Source: Ananas comosus (taxonomy: Eukaryota; Streptophyta; Magnoliopsida; Poales; Bromeliaceae). Taken from it: a stretch of DNA of 64,000 nt. Below the pieces are notes generated by a model. That model saw only the letters and a list, made by a program, of their open reading frames with translations, searched no databases and was not told the DNA's origin. The position numbers and the translations under genes are program-made. Below are positions 1 to 10,361 of this stretch, piece after piece. The stretch is taken from NCBI RefSeq assembly GCF_001540865.1, contig NC_033635.1, positions 1,202,916 to 1,266,915 of the forward strand. The letters run 5' to 3'. Numbering within the stretch: the stretch's first letter is position 1; every line of letters starts with the position of its first letter.

Positions 1-40
1 CGTGACAAAATTTTAAGAAGTTGCTCATTCATTTTATGTG

Positions 41-200
41 TTTTTTTTTTTTTTTCAGCGAATGATAGCATACTACTATTTTGTTTATTTTTTAAAAGTA
101 AATTTAATTAAAAATATAAAATAATTAAATTTTAAATATGAAATCTCGAGTATTAATTATAAATTTTTTTGTCACTTGCGCTAAGAACAGTTTGTCGGTA
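41..200 (-). mobile_element. Degenerate tRNA-derived SINE (oldest copy)
   Basis: A T-run at 41-55 (the poly(A) tail on the minus strand) is followed by a decayed version of the SINE seen intact at 306-465: a remnant of the tail hairpin, a TTTATTT block, a decayed box-B area and a GTCACTTGCGCT...GTCGGTA head. It is much more diverged than the other copies, so it is read as an old insertion. I see no target-site duplication. Confidence 0.4.
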
Positions 201-305
201 TATATAAAGTTTTTCATTGCACACAGAATTGTAGAGAATCTGCGGCCCCCCTGAAAGGCTGGATCACGGCCATGTGTTGCGAGCTACGTCAGCCCAAATC
301 TAGTG

Positions 306-465
306 TTTTTTTTTTTTNGTTTTTAGGGATAGATAGCACGTTACCCGCTTCGTTTATTTCATTTAGAAATAAACTTAACTAAAAATGTAAATCAACTAGG
401 ATTCGAACTTGGGTCTCGAATACCAACCACCAAGTCCTTTGCCACTTGTTCTGGGGACGGTCGGT
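306..465 (-). mobile_element. tRNA-derived SINE, full length
   Basis: On the minus strand the element begins ACCGACCGTCCC, has a box-A-like TAGAGCAAGTGG-type block (here slightly mutated) and a box-B-like AAGTTCGAATCC. It then has two hairpins, GTTTATTTC/GAAATAAAC and GGTAGC/GCTACC-type, and ends in poly(A), seen here as T. The 10-bp direct repeat AAATCTAGTG flanks it exactly (296-305 and 466-475), the mark of target-primed retrotransposition. The N at 318 lies in the poly(T) and probably hides an unresolved homopolymer length. Confidence 0.85.
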
Positions 466-475
466 AAATCTAGTG

Positions 476-1115
476 CTTTTCGAAACTTCAAAAGTGTCAC
501 TCATTGACAGCCTAGTAGAGCCAGCTCCTAACTGTTGCTAACGGCGATGCCATTAGGAATGAATAAACGATAACGACGCATCTTAATAGTTTATCTACAT
601 TAAATTAGTCCACTTAAACATATCATGGCTTCGTTGGCATAGCTAGTGGGGTTTAATTGCTTACATTACTAACAGATGTGATCTGATTCATTGGAGGTTT
701 CGTATTATTAGCTTAATTTAATGAGCATGTTGACGCGCTTGTTTTTTGTCTGAGTCGTCTAGTGCTGTAACATTTGGAAGTTGCATAGAAAGATTAGTAA
801 GCATCACTTTCCCTTGATTAGTATGAAAAAGTATTATTATATTTATTTAATGCGTATCTTAAATATTAATTAATCAATCAGGTGGGACATAATATGATGA
901 AATCCATGGAATTATTGTCCTTTGTGGAAAGTCTAATTAATTCCTCTACGTGGTATCCATGTTGTTTCTGCTACTTCTCATCTCAGGAAGCAAGAGATGG
1001 AGTCCTTGTCCTCTAGGCTCTAGGCCTGTTTGGTCTGACCGAAACTTTTCCAGTAAAATTGTTGTTTGAGTATATACGTGTTTAGAACTAAAAACTTATT
1101 TCAGCTGGGTAAAAC
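476..1115. other. Intergenic, no gene seen
   Basis: AT-rich sequence with no supportable coding region. A GCCTGTTTGG motif at about 1024, of the kind often found at ends of small DNA transposons, precedes the solo LTR at 1116, suggesting that the LTR landed in an older element. Confidence 0.4.
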
Positions 1116-1353
1116 TGTTGGATTAACTGGGCCAGCATCCTACTCTGTAGTAGGAGATCATGTTGGGCCGATTCATGTTCGAAATGACGTGAGGTTAAGT
1201 GGGCCGAGTCATATTTGAAGTGGCGTGAGGTTGGTTTGGCCAAGTCACAATCGAGACCTGTGGGCGCTGTATCTGTACGGTTTAAGTGAATTGGTTGCGT
1301 ATTTCTAATAGCTCGAGCTTTTGGGATTAATTGTTAACGCCAACGATCCAACA
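1116..1353 (+). mobile_element. Solo LTR of a TRIM-like family
   Basis: A 238-bp block begins TGTTGGATTAAC and ends AACGATCCAACA, giving 8-bp inverted ends TGTTGGAT/ATCCAACA with the TG...CA rule of LTRs. The same sequence occurs twice, in opposite orientation, at 36107-36345 and 36419-36667, where the two copies flank a primer-binding-site-like motif. I do not see a matching 5-bp target duplication (AAAAC left, GAAGT right), so it may be an old or recombined copy. Confidence 0.55.
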
Positions 1354-3654
1354 GAAGTCTCTGCGTATTTTGTTTATTGTGTGACTCTTTCGTGAAGTTG
1401 GTCAACTTTGAGTAGTAAAATTTTCTTTAATTATTGGGGTTTTGTGCTAATCTATTCTTGTTTGCTTTTCTGTTTCTTTGATGCAGGGGAGAAAGAAGTT
1501 TATGAGTTACTTCCAATGTTGTATAAGAGCTTGAAGCATAGTTTCCATGAAAAGAAAAAAAAAAGGAAAAAAAAACCATGATGAGATTAGTTTTGGGCTC
1601 CTTTATTTGTGTTCTAAAACGGTTTATTAATGGCTCGAATGTTTTATGTATATTGGGATTTTTCTTCATAATCTAATTTACGAGAGCATTTTGTTTATTA
1701 TTCAGTAAGAACCCAAAAAAAAAAAAAAAATCAAAAGTGGTCCTATGTGATTTTTGTTGATTTTGTCACTTGGCCAAATAAGTGGGTCCTTTGTATTTAA
1801 TTTATGTTGTCCCTTGGCTCACAATTGCCTAGCGTGCACGGAACAAACTCTTCACTGAGACTAATCAGAAACAAGTTGGATGACAAATTTGTTTACTAAT
1901 TTTTTTTCATAAATAAAGGAAAAATATTGCCTACATACATAATACTCTGACTTTCTTATGTTAATAAGTCTTGTTCTTATACATAAAAAAAAAGTCAACC
2001 CACAATCGTGGAAAAAATGTTAGCTTTGATTTCAACTTTCAAATAGATTTTATGATATGAGATTGACACCAAGTTTCTTTTTTCTCTTTTTGTCACCTTT
2101 GACTGTGAGATGCAGAGCAATTCTCCGTGCAGTTCGTTAAAAAAGGGATTAGGAATTTAGAACTCGTTTTTTGTTTCATCAATGATTCATGAACCAAAGG
2201 ATTAATCAGAAAGATTTTTCTCCAACTCTTCTTCATTTTTCTTTTTCTTTTTTTGTTCTCTGATGATTCTGCAGTAAAATTTGGACAGTAAATTAAAGTC
2301 ACACTCTCATAAACAGAAGCAATTTTTGGCCTACTTTTTTTATGGCAGATTGAGAACCTGTCAGAAGGTCTTACTTTTCACTGCAGACACCTGATTCATT
2401 GTCTGAAATGAACAGCAAACAAAAATTGTCCCAATTCCCAGCCAGCTGGCTTGGAAAATCATGGTCAATGATAGTTTAGATCAGAAAAGAGAGGAAACCG
2501 CGAATTAGTCGATACAGAAACGATTAAAATCTCATAACATGTATTAATCAGAGAAAACAATTTGGAATATCAAATCAGAAACCAGAAAGAAAAAAAGTCG
2601 CTCTAGCGTTGATTGCTCGCTTGCCGACTACCGATAAGTTCACTGAGTTTTAGCATTCAATGCTTCTCTAGATCATACAATCATACCCTAACAAAAGCAT
2701 AGTCACTAATTTAAACTGTTTCAGCATGTCCTTGTCAATTCTGTTGTGAAAATCTTCAATAAGTCTCTTATTAAATGGTAATATCACAGGGTCCTTTCAT
2801 CTTTTTGTGACTATGCAAGCCAAATTCAAAAATTCCAATGTCATTTCCGAGCAAATCATTGAGATTCCATTCAAATGGACAACTGTTGATAGTGAAAAAT
2901 GAACGCATTCAACTTTCAATAGATTTAGGCAAAAATAAATTAAGTATCAAGGTTTGGGCCAGGCAAGGTACCTGTCTGCGGACCCAAAACGCAATTTGAA
3001 GAGAGGCTTGGTGTGCTGGTCCTTGTTTCGGCCTGGGACCATAAACATGAGGTACAAAATATGCCACTGGTGGATCTGAAGTGTGCATGAAGACATAGAC
3101 ATCAATCACTTCAGCAATGTCCTCAAGGAAATGAAAGTTGGTTTGCATTCAGAAGCATCGAGAAAAGGACGATCCAAAAAGGCTAGTAAAACAAGCAACC
3201 CAATCTGATTTCAGTTCCTAAATATGATGGTTATCCAGTTTGTAAGTTTCCGCTACCCTCTAATTCCAACAGGTTCTTTCTAACATACAAATGTTGCTAA
3301 CTCCAGAATTTGAAGTGCATGATGCCTCTCATTCGCATTGCTTGAAAGATTTGCTTTCTACCTTCATGCTAACTAAAATACAATACAAAATAGAACTCAA
3401 TGCTCAATGAAAAGTTGACGAATTTCAGTCTTTCCTACTTTACATCATTTGGAAAAACTTTTCTTTATAGAACTTGAATCTTTCCTGCTTGACAAAGGCC
3501 ATTAAGATTTAACCACTAGAAACAAGTCATGATGTTGCGTCAAGGCGACTATACTTTCCCTCCGATTTCAGTGGATTTCACGGAATAAATAGTAAAATAA
3601 ACATCCCGCAACCTCTGTGAGCATAAGTTTATATTAATATCAAAGAAGCTTGAG
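1354..3654. other. Intergenic, no gene recognised
   Basis: No supportable gene. Short open frames exist (for example about 2909-3148, minus) but none has a recognisable domain or splice context. The part closest to 3655 probably contains the 3' UTR of the minus-strand PPR gene, which I cannot delimit. Confidence 0.4.
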
Positions 3655-6114
3655 CTAGCGAAGTCCATCATCCTCGTCAAACAACTGAAGTTCAGAGATA
3701 TCAGGGACAGAACCAACGCCTTTCAATAATTTTGTCAGCCCATCCAAAACTGAATAGATCAACTCGGCCTGCGGATGCTCTCTCCCTCTTGCAATGAATA
3801 CATGCACCTCCTTCATCACTTCAATCCAACTGTACCCAGGCTCTTTCACTGCTCCAATATGATCCATTCCCTTTCTCACCTTCTCGACATCAACCCACAT
3901 ACCCTCGGAAGCAAATATGTTCGATAACAAAACGTAAGGCCCGCTATCTGTGGGGTCTGCTGCCAAAGCCATTTCAGCGGCATATTTTCCTATTTCAATG
4001 TTACCAAACACTCGGCATGCACTAAGCAAGCTCCTCCATACCACTGCAGCTGGTTCAATCGGCATCTGTTCTATGAACTCCTTCGCCACCCTCAACTTAC
4101 CTGAACGACCAAAAAGGCTAACTACAGAAGCATAATGTTCCATTCCTGGTTCAATTCCGTATTTTTCTTTCATAGAATTGAAATGGTAAAGTCCTTCCTC
4201 GATGAGCCCGGCATGGGCACACGCTGATAAAAGACCAACAAACGTCACATAGTTTGGTTCTACTTGCTCCTGTCTCATGATCTGGAAAACTTTAAGAGCT
4301 TCTTCGGCAAGCCCATGTTGTGCACATCTTGAAATCATGGAGTTCCAACACACGACATCTTTCCCACAAGTTGACTCAAACAAAAGCCAAGCTTCTTTGA
4401 TGCAACCACACTTTGCATACATGTCTACGAGAGCATTTGAAACATGAGGGTCGGAATCTACGCCTACTTTTATGATCTGGCCATGAAACTGTAAGCCATG
4501 GAACATGCTTGCCAGGTTACTCGCAACAGTTATCAGGGCAACGAAAGTGAACTCATTAGACATCATTCCAGAAATTTGTAGCTGGTGGAAGAGTCTAAGG
4601 GCCTGTTCACCTTGCTCATTTTGGGTGTACCCAAAAATCATCGCATTCCATACAACAATATCTCTCTCACTCATTTCATCAAACACAGCTCTTGCATCCT
4701 CAACACATGAACACTTTGAGTAAACATCAACTAACGCACTACCGGCATAAAGGTCCAGTGATATTCCTTCTTTAATAATAAGGCCGTGAATCTGCTTGCT
4801 TAAGTCCACAGCTGATGCTGATGCCGACACACCGAGAAGGCTAACAAAAGTCAACAGGGTTGGGGGCAACGAGCGACATCGCATGATATTGAATAGAACA
4901 AATGCTTCTACAAGCTCCTCATGACTAGCATATCCTTCAATCATAGCATTGTAAGAAATCACATTATCTTCTGCAAGGACATCAAATAGAACCCTCGCCT
5001 CAGTTAAAGAGCTACATTTGGCGTACATATCGATAAGGCCATTCTTCACATACTCGTCGAACTCCAAGTTAGCTTTAATTGCATAACCATGTATTTGTCT
5101 CCCTTGTTGTAAAGCCATCAGAGAGCCACACGAGCTTAATACGCTTGTACAAGCAAAACCATCGGGCCGCCACCCCAACCGACTCATTTCGAGGAACAAG
5201 GCCATCGCTTCATTATCACAAGAATTTTGCATGTACCCCGCGATCATCGTAGTCCATGAGACAAGGTTCCTAACAACAATTGAATCAAATAACTTGCGTG
5301 CAATCGTTAATTTTGAGCACTTGGAATATAAATCTATTAGCACGTTGTTCACGGAAACATCCATTTCAGTAGCAACTCTATACGCAAAACCATGGATTTG
5401 CCGCCCGCCCTCGAGAAAACCTAATGCAGAGCAAGCGCTAATGGCGCTTGAAAGGACAAATCTATCGGGCCGAACTCCTTCGTCCTTCATCAAATTAAAT
5501 AGTTTCAAGGACACATCGCTCTCCCCGATTTGTGAATAACCTGTGATTACCGCCGTCCAAGTCACCGAATTCCTAACCGGGAGCTCACCAAATATCAACA
5601 TAGCCTCATCCATACATCCAAACTTAGAGTAGAAGTTGATCAACGCTGTACCAACATAGACATCGATATCAAACCCCAATTTTATCACAAGATCCTGGAC
5701 TTGGCTAGCAAAATTAGCGACCTTTGATTGAACACAGGCGCGGATCACACTAGCGAGAACGAACTCATTCGGGCTCTCCGAAGTGGAACTCCGGAAGCGG
5801 GAAAAGAGCAAAAAGGCCTCTTCCTCGCGACCCTGCTGCGCGTACATGGAGATCATGGATGACCAAGAGATCAAGTTTCTGTGAGGCATTCGATCGAACA
5901 CTTGGCGTGCCGATCGGATACCGCCGGATTTGGAGTACCCGTTCAGGAGGAGGTTGTTTAGGAAGAGATCGGCACGGAGGCCGGAGACGATGGATTGGGC
6001 GTGGATGGGGTGGAGGTGGAGGTGGTGGGTTTGATTGGAGATGCATGTTTGTAGGAGATGGGCGAGGGTCCGGGGTTTCGAGTACAGGGTTTGAAGTGGG
6101 GGTTTAAATTTCAT
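3655..6114 (-). CDS. PLS-class pentatricopeptide repeat protein, E/E+ type
   Basis: An intronless 819-residue protein built of tandem PPR motifs of the P, L and S kinds, from about residue 50 to 690. Recurring signatures include NLISWSSMISMYAQQG, NALVDMYAKCGCIKEA and VTFVGLLSACAHAGLIEEG. The repeats are followed by E and E+ motifs (EPAAVVWRSLLSACR...GPYVLLSNIFA...KEPGYSWIEV...VHVFIARG). It stops before any DYW deaminase domain. Such proteins bind organellar transcripts, typically as site-recognition factors in C-to-U editing in mitochondria or plastids; without DYW it would need a deaminase in trans. Overall it resembles the Arabidopsis At4g39530 type, named from memory. The first in-frame ATG (6114) was kept; the 50 residues before the repeats are basic and poor in acidic residues, fitting an organelle presequence. 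A single-exon structure is normal for this family. The target RNA cannot be inferred here. Confidence 0.93.
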   Translation of the reverse strand: MKFKPPLQTLYSKPRTLAHLLQTCISNQTHHLHLHPIHAQSIVSGLRADLFLNNLLLNGYSKSGGIRSARQVFDRMPHRNLISWSSMISMYAQQGREEEAFLLFSRFRSSTSESPNEFVLASVIRACVQSKVANFASQVQDLVIKLGFDIDVYVGTALINFYSKFGCMDEAMLIFGELPVRNSVTWTAVITGYSQIGESDVSLKLFNLMKDEGVRPDRFVLSSAISACSALGFLEGGRQIHGFAYRVATEMDVSVNNVLIDLYSKCSKLTIARKLFDSIVVRNLVSWTTMIAGYMQNSCDNEAMALFLEMSRLGWRPDGFACTSVLSSCGSLMALQQGRQIHGYAIKANLEFDEYVKNGLIDMYAKCSSLTEARVLFDVLAEDNVISYNAMIEGYASHEELVEAFVLFNIMRCRSLPPTLLTFVSLLGVSASASAVDLSKQIHGLIIKEGISLDLYAGSALVDVYSKCSCVEDARAVFDEMSERDIVVWNAMIFGYTQNEQGEQALRLFHQLQISGMMSNEFTFVALITVASNLASMFHGLQFHGQIIKVGVDSDPHVSNALVDMYAKCGCIKEAWLLFESTCGKDVVCWNSMISRCAQHGLAEEALKVFQIMRQEQVEPNYVTFVGLLSACAHAGLIEEGLYHFNSMKEKYGIEPGMEHYASVVSLFGRSGKLRVAKEFIEQMPIEPAAVVWRSLLSACRVFGNIEIGKYAAEMALAADPTDSGPYVLLSNIFASEGMWVDVEKVRKGMDHIGAVKEPGYSWIEVMKEVHVFIARGREHPQAELIYSVLDGLTKLLKGVGSVPDISELQLFDEDDGLR

Positions 6115-6469
6115 ACAGGCCCAACGGCTAGTTAGCTCATTGAGAGTTTGAGGTTATTTTTGAGGACCCTTCACACAAAAATTTGGCGCCCGGTGCAAGC
6201 AAATCACACTGCTTAAATATTCAAGGGTTGTGACTCCACAAAGGTTCCTTATAATAATGCACATATTAATATGTAATAACCATCTATAATTATTAGAGCA
6301 ATACTTCAATACACCATATAAATTTTGACTATTTATTTTTCTTAATAAATGATTGAGATGTAAATTTTGACTATAGACGTGATTTTCTATTGAGGCATAG
6401 ATACCATTCACCAACTATCTATTTAAAGGGTATTTTGGTCTTTACGAAATATTTTGGTCCAAAAAGGGG

Positions 6470-6991
6470 CGGTCGGAGAATAACAGCTGTGTTATGTGTA
6501 GTGCGGAGCTCGATATAGTTGATCACCTGCTAGTGGGGTGTGTTGTTAGTAAATTTCTTCTTCTCCCGCACTTTGGAGAATCCCAGTTCTTCTCCATTAT
6601 TGAGGATATCTCCTTCGTCTAGGGGCGGCTACTGGAATGGCGTCCGCAGACCGACATTTTGAAGGTTCAGATATTGATGGCGGTCACTTGGTGGATGCTC
6701 TAGCACGAAAGAAACAATATTATTTTTAAAAATCTACCGATTGACGTTACCTTTACAGCCCATCGTATTAGAGTGTTGGCAAAGAAGCAGACTAAGTTCT
6801 GTCGAGCTAGGTGTTTGTTTGGTCGTTAGTGTTCGTGTGTCATTTTCTCTCTTTAGTTACCTTCTTTCTTTTTTTATTTTTTCAGCCTTTTTGAGGCTCT
6901 AGTTATCTCACTCTATGTAGCTAAATTTATATATTTAAAATAAAATAGGTATCGTGCTACCTTCCTTTCTCAAAAAAGAAAAAAAAAAGAA
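6470..6991 (+). mobile_element. 5'-truncated LINE remnant (C-terminal zf-RVT region and 3' tail)
   Basis: Plus-strand translation gives a decayed zinc-binding tail of a plant L1-type reverse transcriptase protein: a CVMC...DHLLVGC Cys/His cluster, then WWML-HERNNIIF (a W-rich ERN motif), with at least two stops. A 3' UTR follows that ends GTATCGTGCTACC...CTTTCTC and an A-rich tail at about 6975-6991. This terminal segment resembles the tail of the window's SINE family. It is inactive, being truncated and carrying stops. Confidence 0.65.
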
Positions 6992-7746
6992 TACTATATT
7001 CTTTTCAAATACCTATAACAATAGTTGAAATTCAAATTACATAAAAAACTTAAGTATAAACCAAATTCAATTTTTTTAAAATATAAGACACAAATTTAAA
7101 ATAAATTTAAATTCAAAATTTCAATTTAAATCAAAAAATAAAAGTTGGCTTTAAGATTAAAAGTATAATTTAGATTCAAAATTTAAAAGTTTAATATCAA
7201 TTTCAAAATTAAAATTTTACATTACAATACCAACTTCAAAAATTAAATTTAAATTCAATATTTTTTTTTTAGTTTGATACTTAACAAATTAGGTATTATC
7301 TAATTTAGTAAGTAACAAAAATAAATAAAACATTTAATATTTATAGGACGTTAACAAATTTAGTATATATTACTAATTTTTTTTCCAATATTATAAATTA
7401 ATAGTAGCATGCTGTGCTGAGATGCTCTGAGCATAACTTTTATCTCATACTCCTTGTTGATTGAAATCTCAAGGTGTATATGACTTGCAAAATGTTAGAC
7501 CCCAAAAAAAAAAAAAAAAAAAAAAAAAAGAGTCTGACCAAGCATATGTACTGGGGAATCACTAGATTAAAATGAGAGTTAAGGAAACCAAAGAGATAAT
7601 TAGAGTGGTAAATTCTATCTGAGCAATTGAGGTCAACTCGACCAATCAATTAAACTAGATTGAAGAGTAAATGGATCGGATTTAGAGGAACAAGTTTACT
7701 TAACCGGTTAGCGAATAAGCTCAATCGAAGGTTGAACTTGAATCGA
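6992..7746. other. A/T-rich low-complexity intergenic DNA
   Basis: Very A-rich, weakly repetitive sequence (AAATTTAAATTCAAAATTT-like motifs, about 7000-7420) following the LINE tail, then an A-run at 7505-7529. No gene seen. Confidence 0.5.
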
Positions 7747-7882
7747 TTTTTTTTTTTTTTTTTNTTGTGAGAGAGAGAGATAGGTAGCACGCTACTCGCT
7801 TCGTTTATTTCATTAGAAATAAACTTAGCTGGAAATGTGAATCAATTAGAATTCGAACTTGGGTCTCAGGTACCAAACACCA
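7747..7882 (-). mobile_element. tRNA-derived SINE, 5'-truncated
   Basis: Same family as 306-465, retaining the poly(T), both hairpins and box B but stopping before box A. The 12-bp direct repeat AACTTGAATCGA flanks it (7735-7746 and 7883-7894), so the truncation happened during insertion. The N at 7764 is in the poly(T). Confidence 0.8.
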
Positions 7883-8601
7883 AACTTGAATCGAATTTGA
7901 ATCTAAAGATCCTCGAATAGTCCAACATTTCTGCTCTTTCTTCTTCTTTCTACCTCTTATTTTCCTCAACTAATCTTTCAATTACATAAATGTTTCAATC
8001 AATGTTTAACTTGGACTGAGTCTGGTCCAAACTTCAACATTGTTAGTTTCGCCCCTGCTTATTAAAAAGCAGCTTTTAATTAATACTTTTGTTTCGTTTT
8101 TTTTCTTTCGAAAACTCACTCAATTTTTCAAAGTATCAGCAACGTAAAAAGTTGGCCGTGTTCTTAGATCCTTTAAACTATAATAATATTTATCACTATT
8201 GACTAGAATAATTAGATATTACATCTTTCTCGCCAGGTAATGAGACTTAGCTAGGTTTACACCGTTTTGTACACAAATTAATAAGTGTGACAAGCGAATA
8301 TCTTTGAGAAAAAAAAGATACAAAAAATAAAATGTGCGACACACGTGTGAAAGCATCAAAAGCATGTGCTCTGAAATCTGAGCAGCCCCGTAATCATTCA
8401 TAATAATATAAATAGTACCTTTGATTGTAATAAATTTCATTAAAAATTATCGTGTTAGAATTTTAGAAACCTTGAGGTCAAAATCTCACCTCCACCTCTA
8501 GACCAAATGGATCAGTTCATAGTTAGATGGACTCTGATTTTATTTCTATGGCAAAATTTACAACCATTTATAATCATTTGTGTTGTATTATAATTAAGGC
8601 T

Positions 8602-9072
8602 TAATTGTATATATATAGTTTTCTGTAAACATATTGAATAGCAGATATATTCATATAAAATTTTAATTTTTTATTTTTACTCTTGCAAAAGTTCTATCGT
8701 TTTTAAATATTTTTTCTGTTGTTAGGATTCATCGGAAAAATATAGTTTACCATGAGTGAAATACTTCATTCTGATTAGTGAATGAGTTAAATTAACTTTT
8801 TTATCCCCCTAATATTATTGGATAAAATATTTTTTGGGAGCACATTTTCATATAATTCTAACGTTTAGGTTTTTTGAAGGGATATATTTGTGAGGGCAAA
8901 CATGTTATTTTATTTAATTGTTGTTAAAAAATAAATAGTGCTATATCAGTAACAAACTAGAGGGACAAATATGAATATTACTGAATTTTTGTAGGAATAA
9001 AAATAAAATTTTAAACTTTGTAAGAATATATATTTGCTATTCGATATGTTAACAGAGTGTTGTATACAATTA
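8602..9072. mobile_element. Fold-back MITE-like element
   Basis: The left arm from about 8602 (AATTGTATA, TAAACATATTGAATAGCAG, ATAAAATTTTAA) reappears inverted at the right end (about 8960-9072: TTTTAAACTTTG, GCTATTCGATATGTTA, TATACAATT). Arms are roughly 100 bp with scattered mismatches around a loop of about 250 bp. No coding capacity. Ends are approximate. Confidence 0.55.
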
Positions 9073-10361
9073 TTTCTACAATTAAATTCAATCAAAATTA
9101 TTTAATAAAGAAGTAAAATCAATAAATTTATCTATCAACAATATTTTTTTGTTTTTTTTCACTTGGATCAGAGCGTGTTCTCCACTAGCCAACCCAACCC
9201 TTTAATCTTTTCTCTTTTTTTTTTTAAAAAAAAAAGAAAATTCCATCCTATTCAATTAACACGTCGTATAATATTCCGCATGCGGTTGGTCGTGACCCAC
9301 AAGTGCCAGCTTAGTTTTTGCAATTATTTGCCTTTCTTTAATTGGTGGGCTCACAATCGTGGTTCATACCCTGTCACGGTCCATGGTATACACTTATAAT
9401 TGAACACCGCCATAAATAAACCGTCCATGAGATGGGATGAACGGCTGTAATATGAAGGCGCGCGTTTTACGGATGAACCGAGTTTAGCAAGAAATTTGTA
9501 CGGTCTTTGGATGTGCGCCGGTCTAGTCGCCCCCTCCCATTCCCACACCCGAAATCAGCTGCATCGTGTCGAACAGGCTACAGCAGAATGAATCTACAGG
9601 CTTACGTGGCACGATACCATTGATTGCAATCGGCCACGTCATCTATTTATTTCCCCCAGTTGCCCATCGAAGCGCATACTACGAAACGCATAGAAACTCC
9701 AATGCGAGTTCCCAAGTTGATCCCTCGCGTCCATCTAGCTCAGGCAATCGGTTAGCTCAGATGGACGGTTGATTTAACGCCGCATAAGAAACTCTCTATG
9801 CGGTTTATCCGTTTATCAGGAGCGGTAGTTGGAGTCATGTGGTCAAACGTGGCAGATGTTTTCTCTCTCCTTAGACCGAGAACCCACCAACCACAGAACT
9901 TCAGTGACGAAATCACCCTCCACTTTATAGATAAGTACGGAATGATCCCCTCTCTACCTTTAAAGAATTTGCAATTATAATAAGGGTAAAGTTGTCAATT
10001 TAGAACATAATGGCAATTTTGAAGCCATCCGAAATAAAAAAAAAAAAATCCGCGTCGCCGCTTAGTCCCAAGTCCACAGAGGCTAACGTGCGCTGCTCGC
10101 GCCTTATAATGCGCCGCGAACGCGAGCTCCTCCTCAAATCCCTAGCGCACTCCTCCATCCACCTTCAAATTTCCCCCAATTTCTCTTCGATCGAACCCCC
10201 TCTTCCCCATCAAATCACCATTCTCGTTTCAGCTCCTTTGTGATTTGATTCTTTTTCCGATTTTTTTTGAATCTAATTTCTATTTCAACCAATTAAAGCA
10301 AGGGGGAGTCGTTTAGAATTTATCTTTTTCAGTGGAATTTTGGTGAAGGTTTGATTTTGCG
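9073..10361. promoter_or_regulatory. Upstream region of shikimate kinase
   Basis: About 1.3 kb without a supportable gene. Base composition changes from AT-rich to mixed at about 9280, and the last 300 bp carry a C/T-rich stretch (about 10130-10260) typical of a plant 5' leader. The exact transcription start and TATA position are not clear to me. Confidence 0.35.

Noticed and set aside
2909..3148. 79-codon open frame upstream of the PPR gene's 3' end
   Set aside because: No similarity I recognise and no splice or promoter context.
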